29,532 nt of DNA from NCBI GenBank assembly GCA_023091735.1, contig JALKBU010000641.1, positions 1-29,532 of the forward strand. The letters run 5' to 3'. Made by a program: the position numbers and the translations under genes. Below the pieces are notes generated by a model. The model ran no database searches, had not been told where the DNA came from, and saw only the letters and a list, made by a program, of their open reading frames with translations. Shown here piece after piece: positions 1 to 9,100 of this stretch (its first letter is position 1; every line of letters starts with the position of its first letter). The stretch is from Trichomonas tenax. Its lineage: Eukaryota > Parabasalia > Trichomonadida > Trichomonadidae.

Positions 1-68
1 TGAAAGTTATTGAATTTGATGGGATTTGGATTTGCAGCTGTAATAATGTAAAATTTTAGAATTTTAGA
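1..68 (+). repeat. Inverted-repeat arm A; 3' end of a gene-family copy
   Basis: The 68 bases at the window edge are the exact reverse complement of 583-650. If the base before the window is A, the arm reads as the last ~19 codons of an open frame (starts MKVIEFDGIW, ends CSCNNVKF) closed by TAG near 58-60. The same peptide ends the minus-strand fragment at 592-867, so two copies of one gene lie tail to tail. The plus-strand copy continues outside the window. Confidence 0.75.
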
Positions 69-117
69 TTTGGCAATGAAAAAAAAATTATGCGCTGATA
101 CACCATCTTTCCTCAGC

Positions 118-272
118 GCTGCATATTTGTGCATACATTTATGCTGGAAATCGTATATTTTTGGACGATTTGTAATGCAATCAATGATTTGATAGATATA
201 TAGACTGTGCCACTTATACCACTGGATAGACAACTATCAATAAGTACATAAAAGTACTTTCAAATCGAAAAA
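118..272. repeat. Direct repeat copy 1 (~155 bp)
   Basis: The segment matches 752-906 at a constant offset of 634 bases, with only a handful of substitutions and no indels that I could find. In copy 2 this sequence encodes the N-terminal half of the family protein on the minus strand. Copy 1 is cut off from the C-terminal half, so it is a truncated duplicate. Confidence 0.85.
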
Positions 273-582
273 TAGATTATTACAGCCTGAAGTTATCAAT
301 ATGATGACAACTAAAAAAATTTAATATTTCTTCTTCCTTCTTGTATTTCTACTGAAATATATTCTGGAATAAAGATCAAAGTCTATAATTTTATTCATTT
401 TTAAAAGATATCATAAAATATTAATTTTGACGTCTTTTTAATGAAATATTACCTTGATATAATATTTTTATCACCACGATCTCAACTATAATTCAAGGCT
501 AGCAATTGTATATCTAACAAAAGCAAAATTTTGATCTGCTTTTACTTTCCAATTGAAAAATCTCATAAATAATAAAACCAAT

Positions 583-650
583 TCTAAAATTCTAAAATTT
601 TACATTATTACAGCTGCAAATCCAAATCCCATCAAATTCAATAACTTTCA
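583..650 (-). repeat. Inverted-repeat arm B (partner of 1-68)
   Basis: This is the perfect reverse complement of 1-68, separated by 514 bases. It carries the C-terminal codons and stop of the minus-strand fragment at 592-867. Perfect identity over 68 bp suggests recent duplication or gene conversion. Confidence 0.8.
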
Positions 651-867
651 TGTGTATAATCGCCCTCAAATCAATTAATGAATTAGTTGCATTTTTAATT
701 TTAAGCGTATAAGAGGAATTTGAATCAATAATACACATAAAAATATCATATGCTGCATAGTAGTGCATACATTTATGCTGGAAATCGTATATTTTTGGAC
801 GATTTGAAACGCAATCAATGATTTGATAGATATATAGACTGTGCCACTTATACCACTGGATAGACAA
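592..867 (-). pseudogene. Fragment of an unidentified repeated gene family
   Basis: The open frame of about 91 codons reads from a non-ATG codon (TTG); stop codons lie immediately upstream in frame, so the 5' end is missing or shifted. The protein is rich in aromatic residues and Cys, with a stretch NRPKIYDFQHKCMHYY near the N-terminus and a C-terminus CSCNNVKF. I do not recognise the family. It is treated as real coding debris because both halves recur nearby: the C-terminal end at 1-68 in opposite orientation and the N-terminal half at 118-272 in the same orientation. No function is proposed. Confidence 0.4.
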
Positions 868-906
868 CTATCAATATGTACATAAAAGTACTTTCAAATC
901 GAAAAA
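752..906. repeat. Direct repeat copy 2 (~155 bp)
   Basis: This is the partner of 118-272. It overlaps the 5' half of the minus-strand fragment at 592-867 and its upstream flank. Confidence 0.85.
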
Positions 907-910
907 ATAT

Positions 911-1786
911 TGATCAGATAAAAAGTTATGAAGGTCGCGGGACTACACCTCAGAAGGAAAAATTTTCCCGATTTTTTCAAAAATCATGATTTTGATGAAA
1001 ATCTAAAACCTGTTTTTCTTGCATTAATGCATTTACTGATCATCACTTAGCAGCATTTTATTAATAAAAGTACAAAACACAAAAGAATAAAAAATATTAA
1101 AAACTTGAATATTTCTCGATTTCAAGATAAAATTTCCATTGTTTGAAGCATTTTAATCATTGTACTACCAAAATTTATTGAAAATATTTGATTTTTGAGA
1201 CGAAAACACGCAAATTGTAATATGAATATAAATTTCACAACAATGCACTGTAGTATGAATATTAAACATGAAAACAAATTATCGAATTGCAATCCAAAAA
1301 CTTTTTTTTTGAATCTCGGCTTCTACATCAAGAATATGATTGTATGTCAGTTGAATCCACTTATTATTAATATTGATTCATGATAATATTAGCAAATGGT
1401 AACTTTAAGATCTATGCAATGCAATTTTATGGTCTACTTGTTTATTTTGCTACTTTACCATTAACAACGTATTCTTTAGCATACAGGCATTCAAATATCT
1501 ATTAAAATGTTAAATGATTACGCCATTTTCCTAGGAGATGTTAATGATATTGTTAAAAAGTTAAAATTAAGCTGTGATACTTCAAACAATTATTCCTTAG
1601 CTTGAAGGGAAACAAAATCAAGAAAGTTATTTTTTAGTGAATTTTTAACATTTTCTTGTACCTAAATAAGTGAAAACATAAATAAATAAACGCTACATTT
1701 CATTATATATGGTATACGTCGAATATTTGTGCGTTGTAAATGTAATGTTTGTGCTTGCTATTGCCTGTAGTCGTCAATTTATAAAA
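911..1786. other. AT-rich non-coding stretch
   Basis: No gene, RNA or convincing repeat was seen. Short open frames here start from non-ATG codons and have low-complexity AT-rich composition. Confidence 0.6.
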
Positions 1787-1867
1787 AAATATCATCAAAA
1801 ATGATCAATTTCGAGCACAAATATCTGCAGAACCTGTGCCAGAAATTGATCATTTTTGATGATATTT
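1787..1867. repeat. Long perfect hairpin (25-bp arms)
   Basis: The arms 1787-1811 and 1843-1867 are perfect reverse complements. The 31-nt loop contains a second GCACA/TGTGC pairing (1814-1818 with 1835-1839) that extends the stem. The flanks are AT-rich and non-coding. It could be a relic of a small inverted-repeat element or a transcribed structured RNA; the sequence does not decide. Confidence 0.8.
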
Positions 1868-2006
1868 ATTAACGGATAATTATAAATCGTAAATCGCTTT
1901 GGTTGTCTAGTAACATAACAAACTAGTGTGCATAAGCTACCTGTGTGTCATGGTATTAGATAACTAAAGCAAGAAAAGAAAATCGATGATTGCAACAATT
2001 AGCAGT

Positions 2007-2055
2007 ATCCGCAACTTTTTGAGTTCCGCTTCGCTCCACTCAAAAAGTTGTGGAT
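2007..2055. repeat. 18-bp-arm hairpin with a CTTCG-containing loop
   Basis: The arms 2007-2024 and 2038-2055 are reverse complements with one mismatch (a G-T pair in RNA). The 13-nt loop contains CTTCG. The arms carry a CAACTTTTTGAGT core. It lies alone in non-coding DNA between the hairpin at 1787 and the GC-rich island at 2181. Confidence 0.75.
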
Positions 2056-2180
2056 ATTGCCATTCCTATAGCCTTCAAAAAAATTCATGATCGATACAAA
2101 ATATACTTGCACTTTTTCTCTCAAAATATATATTTAGTGAAAAAGTCTCTTTCCATTTCTGCTCTAACTATCTTCCTGAC

Positions 2181-2302
2181 ATTTGCGAGGCGCCAGAGGA
2201 GAAATGTACTGCAGTGCTCTGTGACCTAGAAACCCCAGAGAGTCGTTCTTTCGCGCCCGTAAAACATGGTAAAATTTTCAATTTTATATCCAATGTTTTT
2301 TT
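2181..2302. ncRNA. Candidate structured RNA (GC-rich island)
   Basis: Positions 2184-2265 are far richer in G+C than the flanks. On the plus strand TTGCG-A-GGCGC (about 2184-2194) can pair with GCGCCCGTAA (about 2254-2263), giving a 10-bp closing stem with one bulged A. A run of seven T at 2296-2302 could terminate Pol III. I found no tRNA boxes and no clear U1, U2, U4, U5 or U6 motif. A 75-codon minus-strand frame spans it but has no recognisable content. A decayed gene segment is the main alternative. Confidence 0.25.
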
Positions 2303-2396
2303 GATTGATGCCTTGAATGTGGTGAAGGTGCGAAAATATCGATGAATTTTTATATTCTTGAACAAACAATAGTATTTAGTAATATTACATAACAAA

Positions 2397-3914
2397 TTAA
2401 GCAGACTTTGCTGATGATCGCGTGAGAAGGATCCAAATGAGAGCTGAAAGAGTGCTCACACTTCCACCAGCTATAGAAATAAAGCCACCAACAAAGCCAA
2501 TGATTCCTGCTTGGAATGAAACTTGTAATGTTCCATTCATATGGTCAACGAACGTATATATGATCATTTTAACAACCCAGAAAACTAATCCAGCACCTCC
2601 TGCTGATATGAATGAGAACATAGCCCAATCTTCAGCATCACCGAGTGCAAGAGATGAAATTCCGATGCATATGCAAGAGAAGAGCCAAATAGGAATGACG
2701 TAGATTGCTGAGAGCCAATTAACGTTGTTTGTCTGATATTTGAATGCATGATCAACTGATTTGGATATAGGGAACAAAATGAAGAACAACAAGCAATTTG
2801 CAAGTACAAGGAATGTTCTTCTGCTAGTGATAAAGCGTCTGACAGGTATATTAATGAGATGATGGAAGTTATTTATGTTGAATATCATACTGAAGATGAG
2901 AGATGTTGCAAGATTGACTGGAAGCTTGACAAAGATGACTGAAATGATAAATGAAAAAACTAACTTAAGAGGAATAGTGATGCAGCTTCCAACGCATATT
3001 GGAATCCAAAGAACACTGAATACAATAGTCAAGAATAACGCAGGGATCAATAGCGGCGAGAAATAATGTGCTGAAGCAACATCTTTTAGTTTCCATGTGA
3101 CGCAGAGGAACGACGTAGCAATGCTATTAACAAATGACGAAGAAGCAGCAGGAATCGCGAAAGTCAGCCACCAAGATTTGTATGATGTTGGCTTGATAAA
3201 GAAAACAATAGCTATTGCAACAAAGAATGCGATAAAACCACAGCCAGCACCACAGAAAACAGCGAGAATGTAATTATTTTGTGGAATTGCGGAAACAATC
3301 GCAGAAATTGGTCTTGTTGTGAATTCCGGCTTGATAATAAGGATAAAGTATAAACCAAGGAAAAGAGCAATGAAGAAGTATAATTTCTTGAGAGAATCAG
3401 GAAGAGTGTAGAATTTTATCGAATGAACGCGTTCGAATGAATATGTAATGTTGAACGGTTCCTTAGATGATATATTTACTGGTTTTGATGATGTTATTGA
3501 ACTTATTTTGAGATGTCCGTTAGAATTAGCAAAAATTTTGAATGCGAAGTGTGTGTTAAGCTTTTTACCATCAGTAGTCAAAGGAACTGTTGCTCTACTT
3601 CCGTTGATGTTGAACGAGATCTGAAAATCATTTGCGATCATTCTTGAAATAATTGTTTGATTTTCTTTCGAAAGCTGTGTCTTACAGAGCAAATTTGGCG
3701 TGTTGTTGAGAAGCAATGGCTGAACAGTCAGCAAATAAGACGAACATTTAAATATTTGGCCTTTTGAATTAAAATGATTTACATTTTGTGTGAAACAAAG
3801 CGGTAAATCACATGCAGGATATAGTTCGAAAGGATTTCGACCCGGATTTATATAAAGAACGTCCAATACCATCTTTGGTTCGCAAGATATCGAATAAATC
3901 AAGAATGAAAGCAT
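2397..3914 (-). CDS. TM9 superfamily (nonaspanin/EMP70) membrane protein, divergent
   Basis: 505 residues, somewhat shorter than the usual 580-660 of the family. A short hydrophobic start (MLSFLIYSIS) may be a signal sequence. The N-terminal lumenal part has the family pattern G-x-NP-x-E-x-Y-x-LPLC (about residues 24-41) and a TYSFE segment before the membrane part. From about residue 175 there are nine hydrophobic helices. An AEDW motif before a W-rich helix corresponds to the GEDYRWWW region of the family. TM9 proteins act in the Golgi and endosomes, sorting membrane proteins with glycine-rich helices. The start has initiator-like TCATA/TCACA boxes within about 20 bases upstream on the minus strand, consistent with a very short leader. 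The N-terminal domain is compact and divergent. Confidence 0.8.
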   Translation of the reverse strand: MLSFLIYSISCEPKMVLDVLYINPGRNPFELYPACDLPLCFTQNVNHFNSKGQIFKCSSYLLTVQPLLLNNTPNLLCKTQLSKENQTIISRMIANDFQISFNINGSRATVPLTTDGKKLNTHFAFKIFANSNGHLKISSITSSKPVNISSKEPFNITYSFERVHSIKFYTLPDSLKKLYFFIALFLGLYFILIIKPEFTTRPISAIVSAIPQNNYILAVFCGAGCGFIAFFVAIAIVFFIKPTSYKSWWLTFAIPAASSSFVNSIATSFLCVTWKLKDVASAHYFSPLLIPALFLTIVFSVLWIPICVGSCITIPLKLVFSFIISVIFVKLPVNLATSLIFSMIFNINNFHHLINIPVRRFITSRRTFLVLANCLLFFILFPISKSVDHAFKYQTNNVNWLSAIYVIPIWLFSCICIGISSLALGDAEDWAMFSFISAGGAGLVFWVVKMIIYTFVDHMNGTLQVSFQAGIIGFVGGFISIAGGSVSTLSALIWILLTRSSAKSA

Positions 3915-4782
3915 TTTATGACATGTGATATGAAATATTAATTATGAAGCACTAAAAATCGCTTTAAAAGCACATGTTGAGGTGATTGATGCACCAATCC
4001 TTTTGAATGTAGATATTATAGTCCATGCGTGCACTGATAGGAGAATTTTAGCAGGCAAATGCAGTCGAGAATTCTATTTTGAACAAAATTCTAAATACAA
4101 ATAATACCAGTTGATCGGCAATCGCAAAGCCTTAAAATTGATGGGAATAAAAATCGAGGCGATTGCCGAAATTCTTTTAAATAGGCAGAATCTTCTCACT
4201 TGCAAATATATAGTCTCTTTTCACTTCCTTTCGTCAGCATTATATCTTTTTGGGTTGCTTGAGAAATTGGTCAAACTTCTCACAAATCATCAATATTCAT
4301 AATGAAATAGATCAATTTTTATCTGATATTCGATCATTGTACGCCATTGATATGATATTTTTAATATTATTTTTGTCATAACTCAGTTTCTAAAATAATG
4401 AAAAATTTGACGCGTAAATTTTACTTATATAGGTTTATGTGTCAGCTTAATTTTGTCGAATTTTTATTTGTCAAAAATGGCTGAGCTATGACATTATGTC
4501 AACATTGGTAATTTTTAATATTCAATTGCTTCAAATTTTATATCAAATGAAGGCAGAGCTAATATTGAAGTGATTCTCAGACAATTATGTGACGAAACCG
4601 ATTTTTTAAATGCATTGATTCAGAAAAATGAGAAGTTGGGTGAGTGAAATTTGACATTTTACATGACCAATGTTTTTTTAAAGTTACAACTTGAGAATTT
4701 TATTGAAGATATATTTGAAAAAGTGAAATAATATGTATGTACTGATATAATTTACTAAAATCAGAATCTTAAAAATATTGAA
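3915..4782. other. Intergenic region with a hairpin and possible coding debris
   Basis: No intact gene was seen. An open plus-strand frame without ATG runs 3934-4104 (about 56 codons). A second open frame at 4519-4644 ends in TGA and continues in the same phase to TAA at 4729-4731, with peptides that look coding (NALIQKNEKLG; NFIEDIFEKVK). An 11-bp perfect inverted repeat lies at 4115-4125 and 4159-4169. A short ATG frame at 4477 has only four codons. None is identifiable. Confidence 0.4.
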
Positions 4783-5037
4783 ATGGTTTACATTAATAAC
4801 GTACATCTAATGACACGTCTTCCTCCAAAAGAAGCGCCATCGAAGGACGAAAAACTCAAAAACCGCGCGGAATTGGACAAGCTCAGAATCGAGAACGAGC
4901 GCTACATGATGGAGCATCCAGAACTCAACGCTGCCATCCAAGAATTCGTTTATTCCGTTCTTAAGAGGAAACCAGAAGATGTCCGTGCTTTCGCAATAGA
5001 TTTCTTCACTAGGCCAATACAGGAAACGCCAAAATAA
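4783..5037 (+). CDS. Small RIIa/DPY30-like docking-domain protein, probably flagellar
   Basis: 84 residues. The C-terminal half reads HPELNAAIQEFVYSVLKRKP followed by EDVRAFAIDFFTRP. This is the helix-loop-helix pattern of dimerisation/docking domains (PKA-RIIa and DPY30 type) found in small axonemal proteins: HPEL, hydrophobic i/i+3 spacing, KPxDV, and FAxDFFxxP. The N-terminal half is a charged helix. Such domains dock amphipathic helices of AKAP or radial-spoke-like partners. ATG at 4783 gives the longest protein; an internal ATG at 4810 (MTRLPPKE) is an equally plausible start and keeps the domain. The stop TAA overlaps a TAAA sequence. The fold call is by pattern; the flagellar role is inference from the family. 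Confidence 0.6.
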   Translation: MVYINNVHLMTRLPPKEAPSKDEKLKNRAELDKLRIENERYMMEHPELNAAIQEFVYSVLKRKPEDVRAFAIDFFTRPIQETPK

Positions 5038-5504
5038 ACTAATTACTTGTTTTCTTTTATAATAAAATAGTGATCTTTTGCTTCATTCACCTCAGATTAC
5101 TCCGCACTGCCTTTGGCTATATAAATCGAAATTATATTTCTTTCTTTTGTGATTATTCAGCGAGAAATGCTCAAGACAATATTTTTGACATTTACATGAC
5201 AAATATACATTTATGTGACAATTTTCGAAATCTTTTATATTTATTTATATTTAATGGTTATTGGTAATGGCATAGATTGCATACCAACATGTAAGTTGAA
5301 TGATAGAGGAAAATCTCTACATCAGAAATATTTATCATATTTCAAATTATTTTCATAAAAACATAGTAAACTCAAGGATTCGATTCTACAACGAATTGCA
5401 ACATCATACCTAATATGATATTTCCGTAACATGTTATATTATATTTGTTTTTTATCTTTGTTTTGTTATCTTTGATGCGAAAATGAATTTCATCTGTATT
5501 TGCG
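5038..5504. other. AT-rich intergenic region
   Basis: No gene was recognised. Three TGACA words occur close together at 5186-5190, 5197-5201 and 5216-5220, a motif that recurs near several genes in the window. Confidence 0.5.
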
Positions 5505-6057
5505 CTCAGACTTCTTAAAGCCGTGGGAAAACATCGCTAGAGTCTACTCCCAGTATTGCTGATGATAAATTCCATTGGAAATTGATTTTTAATGATCTCT
5601 AAAAGTAAGTACGATTTCTTTTCTAAAAAAAATTGAGAAGAAGCAAAAATGGATTTTTTATTTTTGAGTAAAAAAAGAAACTTAAAATATCATCTCATTT
5701 TTCGAGAATATCTCAAGAGAAGACAATCTACTTACCAAAGGTCAACTGGAAGCTCTTTAAGCCAGTAAAAGGAGAGAGTGAAGAAAAAAAGAATGCAAGA
5801 ATCGCCAAAGCAATCGAAGAGAAAGACAAACGATCCTTGAGAACCTGACTGAAGAGCAGAAGTTAGCAATCGTTGCAAAGCAACTCCTGCACAAGGAGAG
5901 GCTCCTTTAGAAGAGAGTAGAACGCAAATTCATTGAAATCAGTTTTGATGAATTCATTGCTTTCAAGGCATGGAAAAACATGAACAAACGAAAAGAAGAA
6001 ACGCGTAAACGCCAAGAAATACAACGAGTACCTTGAATGGAAGAAGACTCAGCAATG
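5505..6057 (+). pseudogene. Decayed gene, Lys/Glu-rich helical protein, unidentified
   Basis: A chain of coding-like segments shifts frame. Near 5510-5565 there is LLKPWENIARVYSQ-like coding. At 5723-5850 one frame gives TIYLPKVNWKLFKPVKG and then EEKKNARIAKAIEEKDK. The next frame from about 5834 gives ILENLTEEQKLAIVAKQLL, a TAG, then IEISFDEFIAFKAWKNMNK. A third frame ends AKKYNEYLEWKKTQQ with TGA at 6055-6057. At least two frameshifts and one stop break it. The composition (helical, K/E-rich with conserved-looking W and F) is clearly unlike the AT-rich flanks. Family unknown. Confidence 0.55.
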
Positions 6058-6128
6058 AGTTTTTGAAGTAAAACACTAAACTATTCTAAAAATATTATAT
6101 TTATATAAATTCAAAATAAAAATAAAAA

Positions 6129-9100
6129 TTATGAGAAACCAAAGGATGAAAGCGATGCAATACCAGTAGGTTTCCTTGATCCAACAAGACGCTTTGACGA
6201 CCTCTTTGTCGATTTCTTCTTCTTTGTCTTCTTTTCTGCTTCGACAGCTTCGACTTCTTTCTCTGATTCGCTCGATCCAGAATCGTCCGCAAGTCTCTTC
6301 TTCTTTTGTTCTTTCTTCTTCGGCTTTTCCTTTTGGGATTCTTCCTCTCTGCCCTTCTTTGTTGAATTCTTCTTTTGAGACTCTTTCTTCTTTGTGACTT
6401 TCTGTGAAGGTTCTCTTGTTTCTTCTTCTGTTCTCTTCTTCGACTTCGTTGTCTTTTGTGGCGGAGGAACATCTTCTAAATCGTCAAGCAACTCATCGTC
6501 ATCGGAGCTGATCATCTTCTTCTTCTTGCCGAGAGAACTGATGTCGAATATCGCAGGTCTCTGTGGTTGTTGTGGCTCTGATTGCTTCTTCTTTGTTGAT
6601 TTGACTTCAGCAGTTTCATCTTCCTCTTCTTCTTCTATCTCTGGTGGTGGCCTTGTACGTCTAAGTTCGCAGCGCTTGATTGGCTTGTCTCTGAAAATGA
6701 AATCGCTCTCCTTTTCTCTGCTCATAAATTCTTCTATTCTTGTTGCAACAGCATTTTCACCTCTGATCAAAGCAAACTCTAACGCACGCTGGTGAATTGT
6801 TTCATCATCTGTTAATTGAACAACTTGCACAGCTTGAAGGAACTTTCTCTCAACAAGGCAGTCTCTGAAGTGTTCCAAAATTGCTGTACCTTCAGGATTT
6901 CTCACTGCCAAACTCGAGTTTGCTGCATTAATTGTTATTGGTGATGCTCTAAATGATGTCATATGTGGCAAAGGAACTGTTGATGGGAGTGATTTTCCTT
7001 CTTTAACAACAAAGCCATATACAACGCCATCCTCAACATAAGCTGTGTAGAATTGTTCACCACTCGATAATTCAGTACTAAGATCTAAAACTGGTGACCA
7101 TAAGGTTCCAAAGTTATCGTTAAGCTTGAAGATGATATTATCGCCACTTTGGACGAATGATTCTTTTGTAAGAGAATCAAAACCAATCCATCTAAGTGGC
7201 TGCTTTCCTGCAAGCAAACCTTTAGCAACAGATTTGCGATTGTCTATGTCGAAAACTTCAAATTTGTGGAGACCTCCACTGACAATAATTAAGAACTCTT
7301 CGCATGCTGCCATTGTGATCAATCTTCCTTCTATTTCAAGGCTTGCAAGAACGACACCTGCAGCATCAAGAATGTGTAATCTGTTTAGCGATGTGGCAAT
7401 TGCAAAGAAAGATGTTCCAGCAGCAACTAAAACTGCTGATTCTCCATCTGCAAGTTCACCTCTTGCTTCGTGTATTGTTTCACCTGTTTCGTTATATACT
7501 TTAAGTAAATATGAAGTGTATGAGCTAATGATGAGATTTGGTCCGTACATTGAAACATATTTAACATTGCTTGCATCACGTCCATCGATGATATCAAACG
7601 GTTCGATCGAATCAGGCCTCATAACTTTAATGCATTGTTCGCCGAATTCTTTGAGTCCCTGGATGCAGAGAGCTGTTGAGTTGAAGCAAACTATGTGTTC
7701 ATCGTCACCAATGACTTCTACAGCACCTGGCATGAATGTATGACTTAATGTCTCTGTGTATCCGGTCTTTGTTTCTTGTTTTGCTATATCGCTTGCTTCA
7801 TCTTTATTGAAGCTTGTTGGTAGCGGCGGAGCATTAAAATCTTCATCATAATCCATTGGTCTATCTTCTGAGTTTGGAGGAACCTTTGGTGGAGCAGATT
7901 CTTCGTCTTCATCAGAGTCCAACCAATTCTGATTTGATGGTTTCTCAACTTCAACTTTTGTTGTATTTTCTTTTGTTTTTGCTTCATTTTCTTCATCTGA
8001 TCCGGACAAGAAGTTTTTTGATGCATCATCTTCAATAAGAGGAGCAGCCGCAGCAGCTTCTTCATCGCTATCTACTTGTTTCGTTGGTTTTGGATTTTTG
8101 ATTTTTGTCGTTGTTTTTGGTATTGCAACTAAATCGAGTTTTTGTTGTTTTGTGTGGCTTTTTGTTTTCGCAAGTTTCTTCTTATGAACTGCGTCTGTAT
8201 CTTTCATTGTTGCTTTGAGTCCCCCAAATGCATCTGCGATAGATTTCTTTGGTTTTTCTTCAGTCTTTTCTTCTGTTTTTTCTTCATCTTCTTTGTCCGA
8301 TAAAAAGCCTTGTGTTGTTGGCTCTTCGATTTCATCTGCTGCAGGAGTCTGCATATCTGTCAATTGACTGCATTCAAGCTTAAAAACTTCACCATCTTCA
8401 TTTCCTCCAATTACTGAACTAATGCACCAATTAATGCACTTAATCTCAGGCATTTCGAGCTTCTTGCTGAACTGCGATTTGATTGCATGGTTTCCATTGC
8501 TCAAATTTTGAGGCCTTGAGAAGATAAAAACTTCGTTATTATTATCAATTGCGGTAATATAGTCTCTTGCAGATATAGACATGAATTTTATCGGCATGTT
8601 TATATCTGAGACGGTGAAAATATCCTCTGTCTGTTGATCTACATCAAGAAGTGTAAATTTTGAACTTTCTTGTGGGGAACTATATATCAGATAAGAAGGG
8701 TATCCCCATGAAATAGATCCTTCGTTGATAAGCATATCTTTCTCTAGTATTATATTAAAATCTTTCGAATTATATATAATTAGTTTCTGATTTTGTGAAT
8801 AAATTGTAAAATATTGACCATCGAGGCTCATTTTTGCCCATAGAATTTCTGAATCTGATGAGTTTTCGTGAATGATTGAAGATTTTGAGTAATCTATTAT
8901 GAAATAGTGGTTATTTTGGCAAGTAACGAGTACTAAAGTTCCACGGCCAGAGCAAGAAACATTAACTATAGCGTCTGGAAGTGTAATTATCGTATCAATT
9001 TTTGTTGCCTCAGGCCAATTAATTTTATATAATTTTCTCAAGCTTCCTCCGCAAATCAGATTCTTATGATCTGAACAGAACGAAGCGTAGCTCAAAGTAT

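Noticed and set aside
2168..2395. 75-codon minus-strand open frame over the GC island
   Set aside because: No recognisable motif, mixed composition, and it may merely overlap a structured RNA.
3934..4104. 56-codon open frame upstream of the TM9 gene
   Set aside because: No ATG; the length is expected by chance several times in a window this size.
4735..4764. Intron-like GTATGT ... ACTAAAATCAG segment of 30 bases
   Set aside because: The donor fits, but the acceptor lacks the trichomonad ACTAACACACAG consensus and an in-frame stop precedes it.
5374..5392. GGATTCGATTCT, resembling a tRNA T loop
   Set aside because: Flanking bases cannot form the T stem and no A box is present.
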